Source: Artocarpus heterophyllus (Eukaryota; Streptophyta; Magnoliopsida; Rosales; Moraceae). From it: a stretch of 64,000 bases of DNA. The translations under genes and the position numbers were made by a program. The stretch lies in assembly GCA_025403435.1 (NCBI GenBank), contig CM046345.1:10978235-11042234 (forward strand), read 5' to 3'. Of the stretch, positions 1 through 11,084 are shown in pieces. The notes beneath the pieces are model-generated. The model searched no databases. It was not told the origin of the DNA and saw only the letters and a list, made by a program, of their open reading frames with translations. Each line of letters starts with the position of its first letter. Position 1 is the stretch's first letter.

Positions 1-600
1 ATGCTAATATGGCCGTCAAAATAATCCCTTTGTTTTTGCTCAACATTTCCATTGTGCTTCAATTTATGTGGCTTTCTTCTTCCTCCTTTCTTTCACGAAC
101 CTGTCGGCCATTATCAAGCACAGTGTCGTCCTTCTTTTTTGCTTCGATGTCATCTGGTTTTTGGTGCATATTCTCTCTTGCGGTGCCATTCACACCTTGA
201 ACCTCTATGCTAGCAGGTTTGGGTTCTTTCTTCTCTTTTGCTTCGTGCTTTAGAACAACACCTTGAATCTTTATGCTAGCAGGTTCATATTTTTTCTTCT
301 CTTCTGTCTAGTGCTTTAGAACAACACCTTGAGCCTCTATGTCAACAAGTTCAAGTTTTTTCTTCTCTTCTGCCTCGTGCTTTGGAACAACACCTTCAAC
401 CTCTATGAACCTCTATACCAACAGGTTCAAGTTCTTCCTTCTCTTTCATGTCATGTTTTAGAATAACACCTTGAACTTCTATGCCACTGGGTACAAGTTC
501 TTTGTTCTCTTCCGCATCGTGCTTTAGAACAACAATTTGAACATCTATGTCAGTAGGATCAGGTTTGTTCTTCTCTTCCGCCGCGTGTTTTGCAACAACC

Positions 601-3394
601 TGTCACGCCCTGGAGTACGAGGAGTGACGTGGCGGTTTAATTAAGTTAATTAAGTAGAAATTTTAATTAAAACACAAGTTTAAGAAGTTAATTAATTAAG
701 AAATGAGTAATAATTTAAAATCTTTTTAAACAAACATTTATAATAATTAAACAAATAAGATAAAACAAAATAAAATAAAATAATAAAGAAAAAGAAAAAG
801 GAAATACACGTTGGGTCCCATCGACCCACAGCTTATGCACACATATAGTATCGACAATATTTAAATTACAACCACAGTCCAAAATAGAGAGAGAAGTTAA
901 AATAATACATGCCTTGATTTATCAAAATAAGAAACCTACTCGGGTCCTCTACAACCCACAAGTTCAATTAAGCTGAACTCCACCTAGAAGGGAAAAAGTT
1001 TTAAAACAAATAAAAAGTGAGCGAAAGGCTCAGTAGGACTATATTTTAAAAACCAATAAATAATTTAAATACAAAGTTCATCTTTCAAAAAAAAAAATTT
1101 AGAAAACGGAATTATATAGATAAAATAAATTTAAATAGATCTTATTAAAATCAGTGTGTCTAGAAAATACTTTTTTATCTTTTTTGGGCAAACCATAATA
1201 ATCACCACCGAAGTGACCCAGCTAGGTTTCATAACCTGCCCCCAAGGTCGCACGCTACACGACCTGATCTCTGTTATGGCATCATGCCCTTATGTTCATT
1301 TCTATCATTATTGTAAATCCCATTTACCAAGTGTATTCATTTACATTCATTATGCGATTCATTATGGAAATCTCCTTATTCTACTGTTTATGAAAAACAT
1401 TAAATGAAAATCATTTTTCAATCAATCATTGAAAACATTTTGAAGGAAATCATTTTTAAGGCCAAGAATTATTTAAAACTCGGCTACCAAGGAAGGGGTA
1501 GAAGTCCTACCTTAATACTCGTACCGGTATCCCACACCATAGTCCCGCTTAGGGGTGTACAAAAACCGCCCCGCAACCACTGGCCGCCCACAACCGCCCT
1601 CGGCCCGCCCGAAAAAAAGGACTATGCAGGTTCAACCCGCCCGCCTACATATGTTGGCGGGCGGGTTCAACCCGAACCCGCCCGCCTAATTCTTAAAAAA
1701 AAAAAAAAAAAAAAATCTTAATCTAAACCTTTCCCACTCCTCATTCTTTAAAAAGAAAAAGAACATTTGACTTTGTTCATCATTTCATCTGTAGTATCCT
1801 GTTATTTTCGAACCCAATGAACAGGTTTTATGGAAGAACAAGAATTCTTGACTTTGTTTATCACTTCATATGTAGTTGATGTTTCTTGTTGCAATGAATG
1901 ATTATGTTTCTTAATTTGTTGTGAATATGGTTATTGTCTTTAGGCGTCAAACTTGGTTGTTGTTGAGAATGCTTCATACATTATCGTATTATATTTTCTA
2001 CAAATTTTCTTCACTTTTTTTTTAATAAAAAAGAGCTCAAAAAATTATATTGTACATTAGTGTAGACCCAACTCGCCCCACCCGCCCGCACCCGCCCGCC
2101 CCCAAACCGAAACCGCCCGCCACTCCATGGGCGGTTTGTGGGTTGGTTAATCGCCAACCCGCCACTTAAAAAAACCAACCCGCACCCGCCCAAAAACCGT
2201 AAACCCGTCCGTTGTTCACCCCTAGTCCCGCTCTGCTATACATTAGCTTCACAAAACCACAAACAACCATAAATAGAAACTAGGTTTATCAGCATCTATT
2301 TTAAGATATTTCTCATGGTGTCCTAGTGTGCTATTTATATTTTATAAAATCATATTTAAAGTTAAAATCTCAATCGGGGTTCAAAATGATGAAAATGGGT
2401 GAAAAAGGATAAATTTTTGCTATGCCCAATTGGCCTACCGATCTCTTTGGTTCGGCCTATCGACCATCTGGGTTGGGTCCGGTCGTTCGAACTTTTCCAG
2501 GTTCGGCCTGCCAGATTCATGAATTAGGCCTACCAAACTGAAAAATTTTAGAATTTTTCAGAACCCGAGCCTCGGCCTCCCCGAGCTCAAATCTACAATT
2601 TCAACCTGTTTTCTCAATTCGTAGGCATAAATAATAACCATAATTGATAGAAAAACATAGTAGAATACTTTTGGACCAATTTAAACAAAATTTACGTAGA
2701 AGATTTCCATTAAATCCGAAAATAGAAAAACAGAAAAAAAATAGAAAAACTTAATTCAAATCTGTTTTTCTTCAAACTAAACTTAAATTCTAGTTATTTT
2801 AAGTTTCTCTAACTTGAATTAAAGGTTTTTTAAGCTTAAATGAGCTTGGATTTCAAAATGCAAGCAAATTTAAAAATTTTGAAAAAGTTTGAGATTTTGA
2901 AAACTAACCTTGAATTTGAGCTTTAAAACAAGTTTGAAATAGCTTGATCGTATTCCTTGATCCCTAACCAGCTAAAATCAAGGCTTGAACTTAAAATTTT
3001 TGAATCAAAGAGGGAGAAGAGAGAAAGAGAGAAACACAGAGAGAGAGACGAGAGAAAGAAAGTAAGGGGAGAGGGACAGAATGAGAGTTAGGGAGAGTGG
3101 AGGAGAGAAAAAATAAATAGAGAGAAAAGTGGGTGGTTTCACTGTGTGGAAACCGTGTGTCACCTACAGTTTTGAAAATAAAGGTGTATTTGGCATTTGA
3201 TAAATTGTTTTGTTCCAAAATTTAAAATAATAAATAAATTTAATTAATAGTGGTTAAGAGTCTTTAAAATAAGTAAAAATAACATTAATTTAGAAATATC
3301 TCAAAATAGGCAAATTTAGTTTAAAAATATACCGTGGCACACTAATTTATCATTTTACACATTAATATCACTTAATTAATTTCGGGGCATTACA
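601..3394 (+). mobile_element. Solo LTR (probably Ty3/gypsy type), 2,794 bp
   Basis: The unit begins TGTCACGCCCTGGAG and ends TTCGGGGCATTACA, with TG...CA termini, and is flanked by a perfect 5-bp target duplication CAACC (596-600 and 3,395-3,399). It interrupts the repeat region of the RTM2-like pseudogene. No gag or pol coding is present, so it reads as a solo LTR or a non-coding LTR-type derivative. It shares the motif GAGCGAAAGGCTCAGTA near 1,020 with related sequences at about 37,065 and, inverted, at about 55,020. Strand follows the TGTCACGCCC end being taken as 5'; the real transcription direction is not established. Confidence 0.85.
1550..2224. mobile_element. hAT-type MITE, 675 bp, nested in the solo LTR
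   Basis: Terminal inverted repeats TAGGGGTGTAC / GTTCACCCCTA and a perfect 8-bp target duplication GTCCCGCT (1,542-1,549 and 2,225-2,232) identify a hAT-superfamily non-autonomous element. Both ends carry GC-rich CCCGCCCG-type subterminal repeats, also in inverted orientation. There is no transposase reading frame. It sits inside the solo LTR, so the LTR was already in place when it inserted. Confidence 0.9.
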
Positions 3395-4502
3395 CAACCC
3401 CCTGAACCTCTATGACAGTAGGTTCAGGTTCTTTTTTCTCTTTTACCTTGTGCTTTAGAAAAACACCTTGAACCTCTATGCCTGCAAGTTCATGTTCTTT
3501 TTTCTCTTCGCCCTCATGCTTTGGAATAACACCTTGAACCTTCATGCCAACAGGTTCAAGTTTTTTCTTCCCTTTTGTCTCGTGCTTTGGAACAACACTT
3601 TGAACGTCTATGCCAACAAGTTCAAGTTCTTTCTTCTCTTCTGCCTTGCGCTTTGAAACAATACCTTGCATATCTATTCTAGCAGGGTCTTTCTTCTCTT
3701 CTACATCGTTCTTAGGAACAACACCTTGATCCTTTATGGTAGGAGGTTCATGTTCTTTATCCGCTTCCACCTTATGCTTTGGAACAAAGCCTTGATATCA
3801 TTTACACCAGTAGGTTCAGGTTCTTTCTTGTCTTTTGGCCCGTGCTTTAGTACCACACCTTAGGTTTGGGATCTTTTTCTTCTTCTGCCTCATGTTTTGG
3901 AACAACACCTTGATCCTTTACACCATTAAGTTCATGTTCTTTCTTCTTTTCTGTCTCGTACTTTATGCCAACACCTTGATCTTTTATGCCAATAGGTTTG
4001 GGTTCTTTCTCCTCTTTCGCCTCATGTTCTGGAACAACACCTTTCTCCTTTACGCCATCAAGTTCATTTTCTTTTTTCTCTTTTGCATCATGTTTTGTAA
4101 CAACACCATGTTCCCTTATACCAATAGATTTAGGTTCTTTCTCATCTTTTGCTTCATGTTCAGGTTCAAACTCTTTCTTCTCTTCCGCCTTTTCTTGATC
4201 CTTGAAGCCAATAGATTCATGTTCTTTCTATTCTTCCACCTTATGATTTGGAATAGTTATATGGAGAATGTTATCATTATATTTTGCCATGATTCCATTC
4301 ATTTTCGAGTTTTCTAGAACCCTAAAATTCTGCTCAAATCAAACATGTTTGCTCTCATTTACTAACCTTTTTCCATTGACCTTTATATATCCAAAGTCAA
4401 AATATTGCACTTTCATCTGGTCCTTTCTGAAATCTTCAAAAAAAAAAATCATAAAACAATGTCAAAGCCTAATTTCTCAATTGAATAATTCTAGAATGTT
4501 TA

Positions 4503-4690
4503 AGGGGTGTTTGGCAAGTGGTGGATTAGACTACTTCTCAGTTATAAACAGTGTAAAGCTCTCACATGCTATAGTAACAAAAATAAATAAATAAATAAAT
4601 AAAAATGGCTACAGTTAAAGCTCTCATATGTTACAGTAAAAACAGTTCTAACCGATGGTTCTAACCACCTTACCAAACACCCTATAAGAG
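4503..4690. mobile_element. Small MITE in the pseudogene intron
   Basis: A short stretch with inverted ends, GGGGTGTTTGGCAAG at the left and CTTACCAAACACCCT at the right, AT-rich inside. The termini resemble common plant hAT or PIF/Harbinger MITEs; the target duplication is not clear. A related, more diverged sequence lies near 21,840-22,000. Confidence 0.6.
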
Positions 4691-4935
4691 TTAGTAGAAT
4701 GAGTACTTCAGTTCCCAAATTTAGTTCCTAGTGCATAGGGCTTTTTTTTTTTCTAGAGATATGTTGATGTGCACGATGGTAAATTCACGGGGAAAAAATG
4801 GTTAATTGAGATTTAAGGATTTCTACCAGCAGTTTCTTCACTTTTCTAAAACTATAGAATAAGATCCATTAAGTTTTTTCTTTGCAAATAAAATATCAAC
4901 ATTGGAAGAAAAGATAAACAAAGAAAAAAAAAAGG

Positions 4936-5744
4936 TATTAACAGTAATATCCCCTAAACTTTAGAGTCTCTCTCACTTTATCTCTTGAACTTTAAAAATC
5001 ATCATTTTACCCCCTGAACTTTCAAAATTCCTCACTTTGTCCTCTAAATTTTAAAAATCACATTTTTACTCTTATTTCAAAGCTCCTCATTTTTTCTCTT
5101 TATTTTTTATTTTCTGTTCAAATAGACAAAATTAAGCCCACAAAATTTGCACATGGGTCACCTGTAAGGGCAAAAATAAGATTTTATCACTCTTAGATTT
5201 CGTTTCATGTTTTCACTCTTAGTTAATATTTTTTAATCTACTCTTATTTAAGAAGAGCCTATACGCACATTTTTTTTTCTTGATATTGTTTGCCTATCCC
5301 TCTTCATCTTTAATGTGTAACTCATCTCTTTTAGTATTTAAATTCAGATATCGACGAATAATATCGAGTTATTAAATGAGTTACGCATTAAAATGAGAAG
5401 ATGTGTAGACAGACCCTTCTTAAACAAGAGTTCATATAAATAAAATGCATCAAGTGAGAGTGTAAACATAAAACAGAACTTAAAAAGTGGTAAAATCTCA
5501 TTTTTACCTTTATAAGTGGCCTATGTGCAAATCACGTAGGTTTAATTCTGTCTATTTGAGCGAAAAATCAGAAATTTAAGAGACAAAGTAAGGAATTTTG
5601 AAAGTTCAAAAGTAAAATGGTGATTTTGAAAATTCTAGGTGCAAAGTAGATGTTTCGAAACTTCAGGGGATAACATAGTGATTTTAAAGTTGAAGGAGCA
5701 AAATGAGAGAAACCCCAAAGTTTAAGAGCTATTAGTGTTAATAA
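4936..5744. mobile_element. Large foldback (MULE-like) MITE, about 810 bp
   Basis: The left end (TATTAACAGTAATATCCCC...) is repeated in inverted form at the right end (...GTTAATAAC), and complementarity continues inward for roughly 350 bases per arm, leaving a short centre near 5,270-5,400. The body consists of repeated phrases such as CCCCTGAACTTT found in many plant foldback elements. It lies in the intron of the pseudogene; the tandem copy at 9,799-11,084 has a 356-bp intron and lacks it, so the insertion followed the duplication. Confidence 0.75.
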
Positions 5745-6434
5745 CAAAAAAAAAAAATCAAGAGAACAAACAACAACATTTACAAGGAAAATAGCCAAGG
5801 TATTAAGGGCCTTTTTTTCATTTATACACATCCATTTTGAGCTTGTGAAAAAGGTATTTTTTATAAATGTGTGGTACAATTTTTTTTAAAATATGCGGCA
5901 TTAATAAACACATTTTTTAAAGTATAGTATAATATGTAATTTTCTCTATAATAAATCAAACCTTTTGTTTTAGACTGTATCACATTTATATGTACATTTA
6001 GATTTGAATTTATATTGAATTCTTACATTTTCATCCTCAACTCTCAATTTTTATCTAAAAAAAGATCTAAACGCCCTTAGTGGGAAAAAAAGAAATAAAA
6101 AAAAGTACAAAAAAATTCTAAAATGTGAGATTCGGGTCTTTTTCCTAGCCAAAACCAACATTTGACTAAAAAAAATAAAGACTTAATATGAATTTAAAAT
6201 ATAAAAGTATAAAAGTGATACAATTTAAAATATAAGATATGATCTTTTCAATAACGTAAAGTACATGGTACGAAAGAAAAAAAAAATCTATTGAAAAACC
6301 ATGTATAATAGTGATGGTGAAGATTGATGAATACTAGGAAGATCAACTAGAAGATAATGGCAATTTTAGTCCTCGCTCCAAGCAAAAGTAGGTGCAATCT
6401 CTTCAACAACCGGGTAACGCTGATCAGTTGCCAT

Positions 6435-7852
6435 TGATCTCAATGAAATTTTTTATCAAGTTGAGATGTGATGGTTTGTATATATATATATATAGGACTG
6501 AAAAAATCATTCTAGCTTACATGTTAATTAACATGGCACACACTCAAACAGATTTCCTTGTGGATTATTGCTTTCTCTAATTCTAAATGGTGGGACTTTG
6601 GCTAGTTATCCTTTGCTTTGTTTGTGTCCAAAAGACCCCTTTCAATCCTTCATTGACAGAGCTAATTGCAACTATTGAGGTCTACACCTAAACAATGCTA
6701 TAGAGCACCAACAACATTAAACATCACGCAGTATTCCCAAGGCGTTTGTATGTATAGGTGGGCCCATCTTTTAGTAGTTGTGATGCTTAATATTGGTGGT
6801 GCCCCAAAGATTTTTCCTAAACTTCCGTTTGTGTTAATGCACTAAGTGACATGCGTGAAATACTGCACGTTTAGTTAAGAACATTTGGGTTAATCTGATT
6901 TTTAGTCCCTGAAGCACAAGACAAATATATTCTTGCACCTTTAAAACATCCCATAATAAATCCCTAATCTATAATATTATCCTAAATTAATTCTTCTGTA
7001 TATCCAACTTTAAAAGCTCGACGTAAAAGGGCATAAGAGAGCCATCAATTGGATTGACAAAACGACGAATGGGGTGTTAGGGACCACTAGTAGTTCGAGA
7101 ACTAATTGTCTAATTCTAAGTTATTTTAAAAAAATCGATGATCAAAATAAAATTGAATTATAATTCTAGACTTAAAATGGAATCAATCCAGTTTGTGAGC
7201 AATTTCCGACAGCCAATTCCTCAATTGAATCATTGGCTAATGGGCGGCAGGAAAACCATAAGTTTATACACGTGTGGGTTTTTATTAGTGCAATTTTTTT
7301 TTTTTTTGGAGAAAAAAGTACATGTTATGTCACATTTTAAAAATTATGTTTAATTTATCACATTTAAAAAAGCTCATGCCACATTATTATTAATATTATT
7401 TTTAAATTATGCCACAAATAAACATGTGTGGTATTTATAACAAGTAAATATTAAAAGATAGCATTTTTAAAAATTCCCTATTTTTATGTAAAAATCACGC
7501 ATTTTTATGAGAGTGCAGTTGAAATATAGCAATTTTTTATAAATATTTGAGGAATAATAAAATTCAATTTTTGTTATATTTTAGCATGACTAATATGATT
7601 TTTTTATATGTCTAAATTTCCCTTAGGAGGGCTTCCTAAATCAATTATAACAAACCAAGTGTTCAGCTACAATAATCGAGTCTCCTGGCAATAACATCAT
7701 GTCGTTGTTAAAAGTTTGCATGTCGTCGCTAAAATTAATCACGCATGAGGCCGAATTCTAGGAAATTTTCATGCAAAATAAGTTACTATAGCGAATGACC
7801 TCCGGCGAGCTGTTTTGCTTTTTCCTTTCTTTTTCTCTTTCAATCTCCTATT
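6435..7852. other. Intergenic, no gene seen
   Basis: AT-rich spacer upstream of the RTM2-like pseudogene. It includes a short (TA)n run near 6,480 and, near 7,680-7,750, GTCGTTGTTAAAAG / GTCGTCGCTAAAA phrases that resemble CACTA-type or foldback element debris. No convincing coding sequence on either strand. Confidence 0.5.
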
Positions 7853-8529
7853 TGTTGCAGATATGGAGCCAAATCAAGTAGACAACCCAGCAAAAGGAAG
7901 GAAAAAGGAGAAAATCGCGTCCTTGAAGACAGGGAGCAAGCGCCGCGGCTCTGGCAGAAGAGCGCCGCGGCGCGAGGGCGAAGGCGCCTAGGCGCCAGGT
8001 GAAGAGCGCCTAGGCTCAAAGAGGATGGCGCCTAGGCGCCAGGTGAATTGCGCCTAGGCGCCACTGACGCGCTGTGCTGCGCGATGTGTTTTGAATCAAA
8101 GTCGAATTCAAAGGTCCCAAAAACGGGAAACCACTAGGGTTTCCTATTAGTTGCTATTTTCTCCTCCTTTGGTTATAAATAGACACAAGGTGGCTAGGGT
8201 TGGGTGTGTGAAAATTGTTAGAGGCATAATTTTGTGAGAGGCAAAATTCTTGAGAGCTTCATCCTTGAGAGAAGAAAAATTCCCATTGGGTGTTAGATAG
8301 AAGAGAGTTTTGGTAAGCACAGTTTGTGAGTGTGTGAGAAACTGCTCTTGTAATCTGTAATCTTCTTCATCATAGTGGAATCTGCAAGCGGCAGAAACAG
8401 GACGTAGTCTCAATTTTGGACGAACCTGTATAAAAATTTGGTGTCTCTTTTCTTCTTTTCTCCTATTTATTTTCTGCAATTGTTCGTTCTTGCGATCCTT
8501 GGAATTAGGAGTTGCCTAATTCCCCAACA
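7853..8529 (+). mobile_element. Solo LTR (copia type), 677 bp
   Basis: Begins TGTTGCAGATATGG, ends AATTCCCCAACA, and is flanked by a perfect 5-bp duplication CTATT (7,848-7,852 and 8,530-8,534). A TATA box (TATAAATAG) near 8,174 sets the plus strand as the sense strand, followed by a plausible R/U5 region. The U3 part (about 7,945-8,065) is strongly GC-rich with repeated GGCGCCTAGGCGCC palindromes. No internal element domain remains. Confidence 0.88.
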
Positions 8530-9798
8530 CTATTAAAGGTTATAAATACTAGTGAAATAAAAAAAATATAACACAAATATATTAAATATAACAAAACATA
8601 TAACACAAATTTTTTAAGGAGAAAAAAACTTAATAACTTTTAAAATTTCAAAATGCTTTTTGAGTGTGGAAAAAATTAATAAAATTTTAAAGAAAATCGA
8701 AAAAAGAGGGTTCTAGATAGTATTATATTTTTAATTAATTTTTTATTTTTAATCATCAATAAAGCCTATTTTTATTATAATGTTAATTTTTTGCTAATTT
8801 TTATAAGTAGGATTACCAAAATATCCTTAATTTTAAAATTATTTATCAATTTTTCATTAAAATTCTAAAAGAATGACTATTTTTAGTAACAGTTCATGCT
8901 CTATGAGAATAGATGTTATGTTTTAAAATTCAATGTGCAAAGTGTTACGAGAGTTATAATACTTCAAGAGATTCTTTGTAATTTATCTTCTTTTTTTTTT
9001 TTTTTTTTGCATTGTTTTGTAGACCGCCACTTTTAGTGTCCCGCCCCTGTCACCACACCTTGATTTTTTAGTGTTCAACTTTGTTGTTGAAGTTGCCCTT
9101 TGTTAATATGAATTTGCTTACACAGACACTGTTTAGGTTTTGTTGAGTAGGTATGATGTTTTAAATTCGTACATGCTAATTTATTATTATTTTTTTTTGA
9201 TAAATGTTGACTATATGATTTTAGGTGTGTTGATGATAATTTTTATATTTAAGGGCTTTAGGTTGATTGCGATTTTAGGCATGACAATATGAAGAATTTG
9301 TGATGGTGATGTTGACATGTGATGTTTTTATTTGTTGTATTTTAAAATATAGATGATGAATAATAATACTAGCATTTAAAAAAAAATAGTTATCAAAATC
9401 TAAATCAAAATACTATATACATGTATATATATATATAACGACGACTCTCACATAACATTTAGTGACGACATGTAATGTTGTCGTTGAATGCTTTTAGACT
9501 TTCAGCAACGCATTTTTAGCGGCAAATTTTAGAGACAATTTATCATACTGAAAGCTTTTCAACGATACTGTTACATTTTTCTAGCAATGCTAAACATCGT
9601 TGCTAAAAAACCATTTTGTTCAATCTTCAAGATTTCACGCTTACTGCAGTTGGAGCAATTCGGGAAATTAACATATCTTTTTAGCATGCATGAAAATATG
9701 ACAATATTAACCTTATCCTTTGTGTGACTTAAATGTAATTATGCCAATACTATTGTGTTACAAGTTGCATAACAGATTGATGATAAAGGGCTTTCTTT
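8530..9798. other. Intergenic, degraded repeat debris
   Basis: AT-rich spacer downstream of the RTM2-like gene (minus strand). Around 9,440-9,605 there are inverted phrases such as TAGTGACGACATG and CAACGATACTG/CATCGTTGCTAAAAA typical of CACTA or foldback element ends. No gene is supported. Confidence 0.45.
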
Positions 9799-11084
9799 TC
9801 ACTCTTCATTAGCCTTAAAATTTTGAGATATGAATACCCCTAATGCAAATGCTAACATGGCTGTCACAACAATCCCTTTGTTTTTGTTCAACATCTTCAT
9901 TCCACTTCTTAGATAACTGGGCTCACCTTCCCATCTTTTCACTGTATCTTCAAAGAAACTCATAGGGGCATTTTTGTGGATTCCTTCTCCGTTCTTCCTT
10001 CTGCAGACCTGCCGGCCGTTACCAAGCACATTGTCGTCCTTCTTTTCCGCTTTGTTGTCATTCGGTTTTTCGTGTATGTTCTCTTCTGTAGTACCATTCA
10101 CACTGTGATCTTTTAAGTCAGCACATTCAGGTTCTTTCTTCTTTTTCGTCTCATGCTTTGGAACAACAGCTTGATCCTCTGTGATAGCAGGTTCAGGTTC
10201 TCTCTTCTCTTCCTCCTTAGCCTTTGTAACATTAGCTTGATCTTTTGTGCTAGCAAGTTCAGAGTCTTTCTTCTCATCCACCTTAGCCTTCCGAACAACA
10301 GCTGGATCCTTTGTGCCAGCAGGTGAATGTTCTTTCTTCTCTTCTGCCTCATGTTTTGGAACAACACCTTGATCTTTTACGCCAACTGGTTCAGGTTCTT
10401 TCTCTTCTTATTGCGCCTTGTGCTTTGGAACAACTATGTAGAGGATTTCACCATCAAATTTTGCTGTGATGCCTTCTGAGTCTGAGTTTTCTGGAACCAT
10501 GAATTTCAGCTCGAATCGAACTTGTTTGTTCTCATTTACCGGCCTTTCTCCGTTGACCTTTATAACTTTAGAGTTTAAAATTTGTACTTTCACCTGGTTT
10601 TTCTTGAAGCCTTATAAGGGGGGAAAACAATCATAGAAGACGTCAAAACCTGGTTTCTCAATTGAGTAATTATTATTATTTTTTTCCGAGAGATAAGGAT
10701 TTGTCAAGGCTATAGGCCTATTCGGAAAAGGAAAATGTTCATAATGGTTGAAAATTTAGAATTTTTATCATGGTTATTTCACTTCTCTTTAGAAATAAAA
10801 ACAGATACATAATGCTTTTCTTAAGATAAAAAATTGAACATTGGAGGAAAAGAAAACCATATCAAGGGAACAAACAATAGCATTAATGTACAAGGAAAAT
10901 AACTAATTAGATATTGCAAAACCATGTATGATTATTAGTTGTATGGTGAAGATTTTGGATCAATGCCAGGAGGATCAACTAGAAGATAATGGCCATTTGA
11001 GTCCTCTGTCCAACCGGAACTAGGAACAATCTCTTCAACAACTGGTTTAGGCGGTCGAGTAACGCCGTCTCTAACATTTGCCAT
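9799..11084 (-). CDS. RTM2-like sHSP protein with charged repeats and C-terminal membrane anchor; in-frame stop
   Basis: Exon 1 (10,967-11,084) starts MANVRDGVTRPPKPVVEEIV and ends in LLVDPPG; exon 2 runs from 10,610 (GFKKNQVKVQ). The join needs a GC-AG intron (10,611-10,966). The alpha-crystallin-like domain reads through ENKQVRFELKFMVPENSD and FDGEILYIVVPKHK, then meets an in-frame TAA at 10,408-10,410. The same frame continues without another stop to 9,799: Glu/Lys-rich repeats (units like VVPKHEAEEKKE), then a membrane segment KGIVVTAMLAFALGVFI near the C-terminus. Known RTM2-like proteins have this sHSP + charged region + membrane anchor plan. As it stands, translation would give about 106 residues, the sHSP domain alone; otherwise the copy is recently damaged, or the TAA is an assembly error. 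Confidence 0.75.

Larger units (their letters stand above)
1..6434 (-). pseudogene. RTM2-like small-HSP/membrane-anchor gene, decayed, 3' end outside window
   Basis: This is a second, degenerate copy of the RTM2-like gene at 9,799-11,084. Exon 1 (6,335-6,434) starts MATDQRYPVVEEI and has an in-frame TAA before the NCHYLLVDLP motif. Exon 2 starts at 4,433 with FRKDQMKVQ and has further stops (TGA after NESKHV, TAG after HKVEE). The alpha-crystallin-like part is followed by many repeats of a unit like VPKHEAEEKKEPEPVGIEVQG (about 60-66 bp each) at 3,395-4,250 and 1-600, interrupted by a solo LTR (601-3,394). The first 60 bases match the start of the C-terminal membrane segment of the neighbour copy, so the true end lies just left of the window. 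RTM2 in Arabidopsis is a sieve-element sHSP-like protein that restricts potyvirus long-distance movement; that role is not implied for this broken copy. Tandem duplication with 9,799-11,084 is clear from exon and intron similarity. Confidence 0.85.

Noticed and set aside
3468..4317. Long plus-strand open frames rich in Phe/Leu/Ser
   Set aside because: They are antisense images of the RTM2-like charged-repeat region on the minus strand; their periodicity follows that repeat.
8147..8479. Minus-strand frame of 110 codons
   Set aside because: Falls wholly within the solo LTR R/U5 region, antisense to its TATA box; not a gene.
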